Assembly: GCA_003218345.1 (NCBI GenBank)
Contig: QHNF01000010.1
Coordinates: forward strand, 1 to 19,017
Length of the DNA stretch: 19,017 nt
DNA from: Verrucomicrobiota bacterium
Lineage (GTDB): Bacteria > Verrucomicrobiota > Verrucomicrobiia > Chthoniobacterales > UBA10450
Direction: 5' to 3'
Shown: piece after piece, positions 7,871-14,432 of the stretch
How positions within the stretch are numbered: the stretch's first letter is position 1
Layout of the letters: each line of letters opens with the position of its first letter
Notes under the pieces: model-generated
What the model was told of the DNA's origin: nothing
Databases searched by the model: none
What the model saw: only the letters and a program-made list of their open reading frames with translations
Program-made: the position numbers and the translations under genes

Positions 7871-7911
7871 ATGGAGCGGTCGACGTGACAAAACACGATC
7901 AGGCGAACCGA

Positions 7912-8622
7912 TCATAAGACCGACAGGTAATGCGGCAGCATGTCGCGCCAATAGCTCCACTCGTGGCCGCGCCATTTTCCGTCATCGAGCCAATGCTTGA
8001 TGCCTTTTGAATTGAGAATCTCGGACAGCCGATACGATTCGTGACGTGTGTTGTCCCATTCGCCGGTGCCAACAATGATGCCCATGTGATTGTATTTCCA
8101 CGGATCGGTTATATTCGGCAGATATTCGTACGGGCTGTTAAAGTAAATGTTGTCGTCGTGATAACCATCGAAGAATGAACTGATGTCGAATGAGCCGCTC
8201 AAGCTGATGAGATGGCTCACGGTATCAGGATGTCGAAAAGCAATGTTGGCGGCATGATAGGCGCCGAGGCTCGCGCCGCAAACTGCGACGCGATGGGTCG
8301 AGCACTCACGCCGGGCAAGATCGAAAACGTCATGTACGATCACGTTTTCGTAAGCGTTGTGGGTCCGCATCCGATCGGCAGGATGAATGGATTTGTTGTA
8401 AAAGCTCTCAAGATCGATCGCGTCCGGGCAATAGACCGTGACTTTGCCCGCATTGACATAGGTGCTTACAGAACCGATGAGGCCGAAATCCTTGTTTTGA
8501 TAATAACGGCCAAATGAAGTCGGAAAAAGGATCAACGGCAATCCGCCGCCGTTTCCGAACGCGAGCATTTCAAATTCACGGTTTACGTGTGGCGTGTACC
8601 ATTTGATGTAACGTTCGTTCAT
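7912..8622 (-). CDS. Esterase-like alpha/beta hydrolase
   Basis: This is an alpha/beta hydrolase of the esterase D / putative esterase family, expected to hydrolyse an ester; no signal peptide is seen, so it is probably cytoplasmic. Starting at the ATG at 8622 it has 236 residues. The opening MNERYIKWYTPHV is typical of family starts, followed by the oxyanion-side strand PLILFPTSFGRYY, the nucleophile elbow GASLG (Ser 118) and the C-terminal catalytic His in KWRGHEWSYW (His 220). The acid may be the Asp in GTGEWDN. An in-frame ATG at 8640 would add six residues. Another in-frame start, a TTG at 8667, falls inside a palindrome and is unlikely. It is divergent from a second esterase-like gene. 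Confidence 0.85.
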   Translation of the reverse strand: MNERYIKWYTPHVNREFEMLAFGNGGGLPLILFPTSFGRYYQNKDFGLIGSVSTYVNAGKVTVYCPDAIDLESFYNKSIHPADRMRTHNAYENVIVHDVFDLARRECSTHRVAVCGASLGAYHAANIAFRHPDTVSHLISLSGSFDISSFFDGYHDDNIYFNSPYEYLPNITDPWKYNHMGIIVGTGEWDNTRHESYRLSEILNSKGIKHWLDDGKWRGHEWSYWRDMLPHYLSVL

Positions 8623-8662
8623 TGGAAGTAGCGTGACCATCTTGGTTGCGAGGCCGCCAAAT

Positions 8663-8682
8663 CGCAAGCCGGGAGGCTTGCG
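8663..8682. repeat. REP-like palindrome between divergent esterase genes
   Basis: CGCAAGCC and GGCTTGCG form a perfect 8-base stem around the loop GGGA. The palindrome sits in the short gap between two divergent genes. Its GCAAG...CTTGC pattern is like the hairpin at 1815-1833, although stem flank and loop differ. Confidence 0.6.
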
Positions 8683-8718
8683 TTACATTTCATCTTCGGC
8701 GAAGCATCTGGTTTTTCG

Positions 8719-9531
8719 ATGCCCAAACATACGCTGACCGGAAACATAAAACGGCACCGCGCTTTTCCGTCGACGATTCTGGGGAACCGGCGCGACGTTC
8801 TGGTTTATCTGCCTCGAAGTTACCGGCGTTTCTCGCGTCAGCGCTATCCGGTGCTGTATTTGCAAGACGGCCAAAATGTTTTCGATGCGGCGACTGCATT
8901 CGCGGGCATCGAATGGGGTGTTGACGAGACCGCCGAGCGGTTGATTCACAAAAAGTTAATTGAGCCGCTCATCATCGTTGCAATTGCACACATGGGCGAA
9001 GATCGAATCCACGAGTATACCCCGACGCGCGGGGTGATTGATGTCAGGGCGAAACGCAAAAAAAGAAGCCGCGGACTCGCGCGCCTGTACGGCCACTTTC
9101 TCATAGATGAACTCAAGCCCTACATCGACCGAAAATATCGCACAAAGCGCGAACCGGAATTCACCGGATTAGGTGGCTCATCCCTAGGCGGCCTCGTTAC
9201 GCTGGCGATCGGAATTTTGTACCCGCATGCGTTCAACCGGCTCATGGTGATGTCGCCTTCAATCTGGTGGGACGATTTTGCGATTTACCGGCTCGTCGAT
9301 TCTATTGGGCATAAGCTACCGCTGAAAATCTGGCTCGACACCGGCACAGCCGAGCCGGGCTGGGAACAAGCGCGCGAGTTGCGCAATCGTCTGGTCGAAA
9401 AAGGCTGGAAGCTTCGCGACGATTTTCAGTACATGGAAGCTCAACGCGCCGATCACAGCGAAGCGGCTTGGGCAGCGCGGGTTGAACCGGCGTTGCGTTT
9501 TTTGTTTCCGCCGGCACGTAGGGTCGACTGA
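8719..9531 (+). CDS. Putative esterase (esterase D / enterochelin-esterase-like alpha/beta hydrolase)
   Basis: This is a 270-residue alpha/beta hydrolase of the same broad fold as its divergent neighbour, but not a close copy. The core strand PVLYLQDGQNVFD (44-56) is typical of enterochelin-esterase-like and esterase D proteins. The nucleophile elbow is GSSLG with Ser 155, a likely acid is Asp 207 in WLDTGTAE, and the catalytic His is H246 in ADHSEAAWAARV. SPSIWWDD (179-186) is a common segment of this family. No signal peptide is visible, so the substrate is probably an intracellular ester, not known. The ATG at 8719 is the only sensible start and lacks a strong Shine-Dalgarno. Confidence 0.87.
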   Translation: MPKHTLTGNIKRHRAFPSTILGNRRDVLVYLPRSYRRFSRQRYPVLYLQDGQNVFDAATAFAGIEWGVDETAERLIHKKLIEPLIIVAIAHMGEDRIHEYTPTRGVIDVRAKRKKRSRGLARLYGHFLIDELKPYIDRKYRTKREPEFTGLGGSSLGGLVTLAIGILYPHAFNRLMVMSPSIWWDDFAIYRLVDSIGHKLPLKIWLDTGTAEPGWEQARELRNRLVEKGWKLRDDFQYMEAQRADHSEAAWAARVEPALRFLFPPARRVD

Positions 9532-9567
9532 CCTCAATCGCCCGCAGGGGGTTCGGGTGAACCGCCC

Positions 9568-9672
9568 TTACCTTCCCACTGGCGGTACCGGCGGCGGATT
9601 GGGCGGCAACGGTTCCCGAGGCGGCGGCGGTCTCGGCGGACTCGGCTTGCGCGGTGTTGGACTCTCTGACAT
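9568..9672 (-). CDS. Proline-rich 34-residue peptide (micro-ORF)
   Basis: A 34-residue frame follows the second secreted paralog by 25 bases on the same strand. It begins MSESPTPRKP and ends PPPVPPVGR. Seventeen of 34 residues are proline, in PP, PPP and PPPP runs spaced by Arg, Lys, Glu or Asn; it has no Cys and no hydrophobic segment. An AAGAGGAG Shine-Dalgarno with five bases before the ATG supports translation; most genes in this window have no such site. Such proline runs would stall ribosomes unless EF-P helps. I do not recognise a family and assign no function. It could be a small secreted or partner peptide of the upstream proteins, or a regulatory leader-like frame. A glycine-rich frame on the opposite strand is its mirror image. 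Confidence 0.5.
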   Translation of the reverse strand: MSESPTPRKPSPPRPPPPREPLPPNPPPVPPVGR

Positions 9673-9677
9673 TAGTG

Positions 9678-9685
9678 CTCCTCTT
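9678..9685 (-). promoter_or_regulatory. Strong Shine-Dalgarno for the proline-rich micro-ORF
   Basis: The minus strand reads AAGAGGAG followed by CACTA and then ATG. This near-ideal ribosome binding site decides the start at 9672. It stands out because the other gene starts inspected in the window show little or no such sequence. Confidence 0.55.
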
Positions 9686-9697
9686 AAAAAATCGTGT

Positions 9698-10522
9698 TCA
9701 CTGCAGCCACTTGCCGTAGATTTGATAAAAGCGAACGAAGCCGCCGATGAAATCCCAATCTTTTTGATATGCAAAAGCATTGTCGCGGGAGGACCAGGTG
9801 AGCTGACGGGGCGATTCCGGATGATTGGGGTCGTAAACTAGATAACGATCAGTTCCACCATTCGGAAAGGCAGGTTCTCGTTTGTAGACCAGGACCGCGT
9901 GATTAATGCTGAGAAGAGGATAAGTTGTGAGAAAACCGACGAATAACTCGCCGCGCTCCAAAACGGCATTGAGGTTGGCGTGAGTTTCCTTGTGGTAATT
10001 GGCGTTGTGCTCGTAAAGCATCCGGATATTTCCGAGCCGAAAGTAAGTCGGCCAGCCAAGGCCGATATTTGCTCGCACAACTTCGCGGCGCGCCTCGCTC
10101 ATTGCGCGTAGGTTGGCGTAGCCCGGGAACACGACGCGCTGATCCGACGGCAACGGTTTTCCCCAAGCCGCCCGACGGGTGACATTACGAATGTGAGCGG
10201 CCAACGCATTATCGTCCAACGGAAGGGCATGTGCATCGAAGCGTGCGAAATTGTGAAACTGCATCGTTGTACGGCATAGGACAAAACAGCGGCGAGTGTA
10301 TCTTTTCGGTTCTCCTTTCTCTTTTTGCCGCCGCAAATAGGGATGACCTTCGCGATATTCGAAGACGGTTGCGTTGGCAAATCCAACAGTATCGCGGTCG
10401 AAACGAAAATCCGATGCTGCCGCGCTGCTTCGCAGAAGGACTAGAGCTACGACAACGCCGAGCTGCCAAAAGCCTGCAGCTCTGCTGGGAATCACGTTAA
10501 GGACGGGTTGAATTGTTTTCAT
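9698..10522 (-). CDS. Secreted protein B, possible papain/C39-like cysteine peptidase (tandem paralog)
   Basis: This 274-residue protein has an N-terminal signal-like hydrophobic segment (about 18-36, FWQLGVVVALVLL then SSAAA) and is probably exported. It is a clear paralog of the gene just upstream. Shared blocks are FRFDRDT, YTRRCFV, QFxxFARFD, VFPGYANLR, the segment ending in SINHAVLVY, YDPNHxExPRxLTW, and GGFVRxYQxYGKxLQ at the end. Conserved C79, H208 (NHAVLVY) and D231 (YDPNH) come in the order expected for a papain- or C39-like cysteine peptidase, where the His strand often reads HAVLVY and is followed by YDPN. No database family is recognised with certainty. Its ATG overlaps the upstream stop codon as ATGA, implying translational coupling. 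Confidence 0.8.
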   Translation of the reverse strand: MKTIQPVLNVIPSRAAGFWQLGVVVALVLLRSSAAASDFRFDRDTVGFANATVFEYREGHPYLRRQKEKGEPKRYTRRCFVLCRTTMQFHNFARFDAHALPLDDNALAAHIRNVTRRAAWGKPLPSDQRVVFPGYANLRAMSEARREVVRANIGLGWPTYFRLGNIRMLYEHNANYHKETHANLNAVLERGELFVGFLTTYPLLSINHAVLVYKREPAFPNGGTDRYLVYDPNHPESPRQLTWSSRDNAFAYQKDWDFIGGFVRFYQIYGKWLQ

Positions 10523-11328
10523 TGCAACGGCTTGCCGTAGGATTGGTACACGCGAACGAATCCGCCGACGAAATCTACGTCCTTCTGAAAAGCAAAGGCG
10601 CGCTCATGAGGCGACCAGGTCAGCTCGCGCGGTGCTTCAGCATGGTTTGGATCATAAGCAAGATAATGCTCCAGCTCGTCTCCGGGGACACCTTTGTTCC
10701 GGGCATAAACCAGCACCGCGTGATTAATGCTTAGTTTCGGATAGGTGGAAAGATAGCCGACGAACAGGTCGCCACGCGAGAGGGCGGCATCGAGATCGGC
10801 GTGAGTTCTCTCCTGATATTTGCGGCTGTGCTCGAAAAACATTCGGCCATTGCCTGGCCGAAAATAGGTTATGAACCCGCTGCCGATAGTTTCCTGAAAC
10901 ACCTGCGTGCGAGCTTTGCTCATTTCGCGCAGATTTGCGTAGCCTGGAAAAACGATTCGCTGGTTTTCCGGCAATGCTTCGCGCCAGGACGCGCGATGCG
11001 CGACCATGCGAATGCGCGCTGCGAGTTCCTGATCATTTAACGGAACACCGCGTGGATCGAACCGGGCGAATTTGCGGAACTGCATCACTGTGCGCGTCAT
11101 GACAAAACAGCGGCGGGTATATTTGTTGGCGGGATCGTCGCTCGTTGATTTTGCACGCAGAAAGGGAACCCCGTCCTTATACTTGAGAACGGTGGCGTTT
11201 TGAAACGCCAGGGTGTCGCGATCGAAACGAAATTCGGAGCTTGCCGCGCCTGCGCGTGCCAACGTCACAGCGACACAGGCGATAAGCCAGCAAAAAATCG
11301 CAGATGTGCGCCAATTACAGAGAATCAC
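10519..11328 (-). CDS. Secreted protein A, possible papain/C39-like cysteine peptidase (tandem paralog)
   Basis: I place the start at the GTG at 11328, one base after the accA stop codon, giving 269 residues. This leaves a classic signal peptide (WRTSAIFCWLIACVAVTLARAGA) with likely cleavage near residue 28-30. A frame reaching back to 11532 would overlap accA by about 200 bases and bury the signal peptide, so I reject it. The mature part matches protein B over its full length. Candidate catalytic residues are C74 (RRCF), H203 (NHAVLVY) and D226 (YDPNH). The second Cys of protein B (C83) is replaced by Thr here, so C74 is the conserved one. The cysteine-peptidase assignment is inferred from motif order only; a non-catalytic or transglutaminase-like role is possible. 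Confidence 0.8.
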   Translation of the reverse strand: MILCNWRTSAIFCWLIACVAVTLARAGAASSEFRFDRDTLAFQNATVLKYKDGVPFLRAKSTSDDPANKYTRRCFVMTRTVMQFRKFARFDPRGVPLNDQELAARIRMVAHRASWREALPENQRIVFPGYANLREMSKARTQVFQETIGSGFITYFRPGNGRMFFEHSRKYQERTHADLDAALSRGDLFVGYLSTYPKLSINHAVLVYARNKGVPGDELEHYLAYDPNHAEAPRELTWSPHERAFAFQKDVDFVGGFVRVYQSYGKPLQ

Positions 11329-11329
11329 A

Positions 11330-12316
11330 TCAAGAGCGCGCTGCAGCGGCTGTGCTTTTGCCTCCGGCAAAAATGCCGAGCCGGCGAAATTTTTGATATC
11401 GCTTCTCCAGCAGTTCGTCGATTGGAATCTGCGAAATCTGCTGCACATTCCGGCGCAGCGCGCTCCCGACATTCCCGGCAATAGAATCATAGTCCCGATG
11501 CGCGCCGCCCTCCGGCTCGGGAATAATTTCATCCACCACTTCGAGCTTCAACAAATCCTGCGCAGTCAGTTTGAGCGCCTCGGCCGCTTCGGCAGCATGC
11601 CGCCGGTCCCTCCACAAAATCGCGGAACATGCTTCGGGACTGATCACAGAGTAATAAGCGTTCTCCAGGATCAACACCTGATCTGCAACACCGATGCCAA
11701 GCGCACCGCCCGATCCGCCCTCGCCGATAACCGCGGCGACAATCGGCACGCGCAGCCTCATCATTCCACGCAGATTCACGGCAATTGCCTCTGAAATGTG
11801 ACGCTCCTCCGATCCGATTCCGGGAAAAGCGCCCGGCGTATCAATCAATGAGATTACCGGCATGCCAAATTTTTCGCCCATTCGCATCAATCGCAGCGCC
11901 TTGCGGTACCCCTCAGGATGACCGCAGCCGAAATTGCGCATCACATTTTCCCTAGTGTTGCGTCCTTTTTGGTGAGTGGTGACGACGCAGCGCTGCGTAT
12001 CGAGCATGGCCAGGCCGCACGGCATAGCTTTATCATCGGCGAAACGGCGATCGCCATGCAGTTCAATCCAATTTGTAAAACAGCGTTCGATGTAATCCAG
12101 AGCGAATGGCCGTTGCGTATGCCGCGCGATTTGGACGCGCTGCCAGGCAGTGAGGTTGCCATAAATTTGGCGTCGCGTCTCGCGAAGCTTTGCCGCAACT
12201 GTTTTGACTGCTGAATCAAGATCGACATCGTGCTCGTCAGAGTGATCCTTTAGATCTTGCAACCGCCGTTCCAGTTCAAAGATCGGTTTTTCAAAATCGA
12301 GCGGTTGAAGTTCCAT
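11330..12316 (-). CDS. accA: Acetyl-CoA carboxylase carboxyltransferase subunit alpha
   Basis: AccA with AccD transfers the carboxyl group from carboxybiotin to acetyl-CoA to make malonyl-CoA, the first step of fatty acid synthesis. The 328 residues are close to the usual 315-325. An N-terminal coiled region (FELERRLQDLKDHSDEH) is followed by HGDRRFADD, the segment starting HQKGRNTRENVMRNFG, GHPEGYRKALRLM, SLIDTPGAFPG, and the oxyanion-hole segment GEGGSGGALGIG followed by YSVISPEACSAILW. accD is not in this window. The gene opens a tightly packed unit with two secreted paralogs and a micro-ORF. A possible terminator lies just upstream, so accA should have its own promoter, although I could not identify one. 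Confidence 0.96.
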   Translation of the reverse strand: MELQPLDFEKPIFELERRLQDLKDHSDEHDVDLDSAVKTVAAKLRETRRQIYGNLTAWQRVQIARHTQRPFALDYIERCFTNWIELHGDRRFADDKAMPCGLAMLDTQRCVVTTHQKGRNTRENVMRNFGCGHPEGYRKALRLMRMGEKFGMPVISLIDTPGAFPGIGSEERHISEAIAVNLRGMMRLRVPIVAAVIGEGGSGGALGIGVADQVLILENAYYSVISPEACSAILWRDRRHAAEAAEALKLTAQDLLKLEVVDEIIPEPEGGAHRDYDSIAGNVGSALRRNVQQISQIPIDELLEKRYQKFRRLGIFAGGKSTAAAARS

Positions 12317-12326
12317 GAGCGGAAGT

Positions 12327-12389
12327 AAAAAAATTACAGCGTTACAAAACTTACAAGAGGAAACTTCTCATGAATTTTTCACGCTGTAA
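12327..12389 (-). terminator. Possible rho-independent terminator between the LysM gene and accA
   Basis: Read on the minus strand, TTACAGCGT (12389-12381) pairs perfectly with ACGCTGTAA (12342-12334), immediately followed by seven T (12333-12327). The loop is long (38 bases) and the stem is only moderately GC-rich, so efficiency is doubtful. The same GTTACA/TTACAA words recur around it, so it may also be an inverted-repeat element of the kind found in other gaps of this window. Confidence 0.4.
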
Positions 12390-12421
12390 CTTTTGTACGC
12401 TCTTAAGGACTTTAACTCGAG

Positions 12422-13264
12422 TTAGTCGATAATGCTGACAGGGGTGCCGTTCTTTACAAGGCTGCTTAGCTCCTCGACATCAGAAGCCGCCAGGCCGAGG
12501 CCTACTGGCGGTGGCGGCTGGTCAAGATTGGGATGCGCAGAATCCGGCGCCGAATACAAAGTGTAAGCCGCTGCGCCAGCGAACCGGATCCATCGGGTGC
12601 TGCCAAGGTACTCTTTGCTGCCGATACCTACGCGTTTCCCGTCCTTCCAAGCCATCGTTTCGGCAACTTTTGCCGTGATTTTGGACGGCTGTTTGGGCGA
12701 CAACTTTGCTTCACGCACATGATATTGCTTGAAAAACACGCCGTGATTCAGAAGCACAACCAGGTTCGCCTTCCGTTGAATAACGATTGAGAAATCCGGA
12801 TGCGAAATGAGCAGGTGTTCGCCAATGTGCAGCATGGTGCCGCTCATGTTGTTCATGCGCATGATGAGTTCAGGCGTCGTCTTCAGCTTCCGCGCAATCT
12901 TTGCCAGCACGTCGCCAGATTTCACAACGTACTCCGTTTTTTCCGGAGAGGGATGACGTGACAGCAGAATCTCAATATTCGTTTCCCCAAGCAAATCCCG
13001 TGCTTCGTCGAGATGCTTTCCAGAGGGATATTTTTGGATAAAGGCGATGAGTGCATCGCGAGCTTCGGTCAGTTTCCCTTCCTGTCGCAGTTGCGCCGCC
13101 GCTTGAAATTCCGGCAGGCTGATGTCCGGGGCAGGCGGAGGAGTAACTTCTCCACGTTGCTCTTTTTTTACCGCGATTTCTTCTTTAACAAAGCTGTTGT
13201 AGCCGAACCAGGCGGCACCGCCGAAGATGATCAGTGCTAGCAGCAATACGAAAAGCCACTTCAT
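12422..13264 (-). CDS. Membrane-anchored LysM protein with degenerate L,D-transpeptidase (YkuD-like) domain
   Basis: From the ATG at 13264 the protein has 280 residues. One N-terminal membrane segment (3-21) probably anchors it facing the periplasm. A Pro-rich linker (41-50) leads to a TPR-like stretch (about 52-95: LRQEGKLTEARDALIAFIQKYP), then a LysM domain (111-155: YVVKSGDVLAKIARKL...MLHIGEHLLI) that binds peptidoglycan. Residues 157-280 look like a YkuD fold: FSIVIQRKANLVVLLNHGVFFKQYHV at the start and SDVEELSSLVKNGTPVSI at the end. The catalytic SHGCIR motif is missing; the aligned segment reads VGLGLAA, and the upstream YGIHG-type His is also absent (YTLYSAP). It is therefore likely a non-catalytic wall-binding protein. 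A TTG at 13273 could add three residues. Confidence 0.85.
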   Translation of the reverse strand: MKWLFVLLLALIIFGGAAWFGYNSFVKEEIAVKKEQRGEVTPPPAPDISLPEFQAAAQLRQEGKLTEARDALIAFIQKYPSGKHLDEARDLLGETNIEILLSRHPSPEKTEYVVKSGDVLAKIARKLKTTPELIMRMNNMSGTMLHIGEHLLISHPDFSIVIQRKANLVVLLNHGVFFKQYHVREAKLSPKQPSKITAKVAETMAWKDGKRVGIGSKEYLGSTRWIRFAGAAAYTLYSAPDSAHPNLDQPPPPVGLGLAASDVEELSSLVKNGTPVSIID

Positions 13265-13404
13265 GGCTGGCAAAACGCGATTGCGACTGCGGGCGAAATC
13301 CGAGAGTCACGCTGTGCGAGGAAATGCCAAGGCAAACGAAGATTCATCACGAGGAGAATCGGGTGCGAGGAATCAATCGCGCCGGTCAATGAAATCGGCT
13401 TCGC

Positions 13405-13863
13405 CTACGAGGCTTCCGTCCCAGATTCGCTCCCGGGAAAGAAACGATGCCACAGCCGTCCGATCGTAGGCTCTTCCCGGTTGCTCCAGGTGAAGTGGCA
13501 ATCCTGGCAGTAAAACTCTTTGGGAATAATCTTGAGCGCGCAAAGCACACCAACGAGCGCAGGAGTCATGAATTTCCGGGTCATCTGCGGATACTCGATA
13601 TTAGAAGAGCCGCATTGCGGGCAACGAACAAGAGCGGCAGAGATATCCGGATCAGTAGCCTCCCACTCGACCATAAGCTCCTGGGCCTTTTCGAAATCGC
13701 TGTCTTCAACCATCACTTTCGCATTCGCTTGCGGCCGAGACATGAAGCCGACCTGTTGCAATGGAGCCTCATTATGAACATCGGCCTTTAGCCCAGCGTC
13801 GTGGAAGCGTCGCTTCAATTGCCTCGCTTTAACCGGCTCATTGAATGTGGCAATTGTTACCAT
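13405..13863 (-). CDS. DUF2007-like protein with C-terminal zinc ribbon
   Basis: This 152-residue soluble protein starts with a DUF2007-like signal-transducing fold (1-68: VTIATFNEPVKARQLKRRFHDAGLKADV, then KVMVEDSDFEKAQELM), seen in small proteins that may bind PII-like or metal signals; the exact role is unknown. The second half has two CxxC pairs, C81/C84 (RCPQCGS) and C119/C122 (FYCQDCHF), a probable four-Cys zinc site. Between them is a hydrophobic stretch (about 98-113) that is short for a membrane helix. The ATG at 13863 is the natural start. It lies 47 bases after the DUF420 gene on the same strand and may be co-transcribed with it. Confidence 0.75.
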   Translation of the reverse strand: MVTIATFNEPVKARQLKRRFHDAGLKADVHNEAPLQQVGFMSRPQANAKVMVEDSDFEKAQELMVEWEATDPDISAALVRCPQCGSSNIEYPQMTRKFMTPALVGVLCALKIIPKEFYCQDCHFTWSNREEPTIGRLWHRFFPGSESGTEAS

Positions 13864-13910
13864 AAATTTTTGCTGTCTTCACAAGCACGCGTGTTCTGAT
13901 CAAACATCAA

Positions 13911-14354
13911 CTAATGGCCGAGTGCAAGATTTGGCGGAAACCACTTGTAGAGCATCAAATAGACAAACACTCCCGTGATCGAAACGTAAAGCCAGACCGG
14001 GATTGTCCAGCGCGCAATCCGTTTGTGGCGATCCCACCGGCGGCGAAAAACCTGAATGAGCGTCAAAATCACCAGAGGCAGTGTCACAAAGGCAAGCAGA
14101 ACATGAGAAGCCAATATCGGGAAGTAAATGGCGGCGATCCATCCCGTATATCCCGACGATTTTTCGCCGACGTGCACGTGATAAGTGATGTAGCCAACCA
14201 GGAAACAGGCCGACGAAATCACTGCCGTGATCATGCACGTCATATGGCGGCGCCATGCGCCATGCCGGATGAAGTACCAGCCCATGGAGATAAAAATCGT
14301 GCTGATCAAATTCAGGGAAGCGTTGATCGCTGGAAGATCGGAGATTGAAATCAC
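13911..14354 (-). CDS. DUF420 membrane protein (CtaM-like, possible heme-copper oxidase assembly factor)
   Basis: The protein carries four likely membrane helices and the DUF420 pattern: NLISTIFISMGWYFIRHG, an internal His-rich strip (RRHMT...TYHVHVG), FPILASHVLLAFVTLPLV, and WDRHKRIARWTIPVWLYVSITGVFVYLMLY. Family members such as Bacillus CtaM help assemble caa3-type cytochrome oxidase; the four His-bearing segments fit heme or copper handling, but this is family knowledge, not shown here. I choose the GTG at 14354 (147 residues). A longer GTG start at 14420 would add 22 residues made entirely of inverted-repeat sequence, without hydrophobic character. No oxidase genes are in this window. It is divergent from the AsmA-like gene. 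Confidence 0.85.
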   Translation of the reverse strand: MISISDLPAINASLNLISTIFISMGWYFIRHGAWRRHMTCMITAVISSACFLVGYITYHVHVGEKSSGYTGWIAAIYFPILASHVLLAFVTLPLVILTLIQVFRRRWDRHKRIARWTIPVWLYVSITGVFVYLMLYKWFPPNLALGH

Positions 14355-14427
14355 GTTGAAGCGTTGAATCGTTAAAGCCTTAAACTGGTCTATCGCTTGA
14401 ACGCTGCAACGCTTTAACACTTCAACG
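14354..14427. repeat. Inverted-repeat element between DUF420 and AsmA-like genes
   Basis: CGTTGAAG (14354-14361) pairs with CTTCAACG (14420-14427), and GTTAAAGC (14371-14378) pairs with GCTTTAAC (14411-14418). Intermediate words such as GCGTTGAATC and CGCTTGAACGC repeat the theme. It fills the 78-base divergent gap completely, so both promoters must lie in or beside it. It resembles the element at 4206-4289. Confidence 0.55.
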
Positions 14428-14432
14428 ACATC

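Noticed and set aside
9482..9841. Glycine-rich frame on the plus strand
   Set aside because: It is the mirror of the proline-rich micro-ORF and of secreted protein B on the opposite strand, has no ribosome binding site, and begins inside the esterase gene.
11329..11532. 67-residue N-terminal extension of secreted protein A
   Set aside because: It lies entirely in another frame of accA and would place the signal peptide in the middle of the protein; the GTG at 11328 is a better start.
11213..11794. 193-residue plus-strand frame
   Set aside because: It is antisense to accA and secreted protein A and shows no domain; both minus-strand genes are clear.
13227..13469. 80-residue plus-strand frame between LysM and DUF2007 genes
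   Set aside because: It overlaps both minus-strand genes, is Arg/Ser-rich, and has no domain; the 140-base gap itself shows no clear feature.
14355..14420. 22-residue N-terminal extension of the DUF420 protein
   Set aside because: It is encoded entirely by the inverted-repeat element and is not part of the conserved membrane domain.
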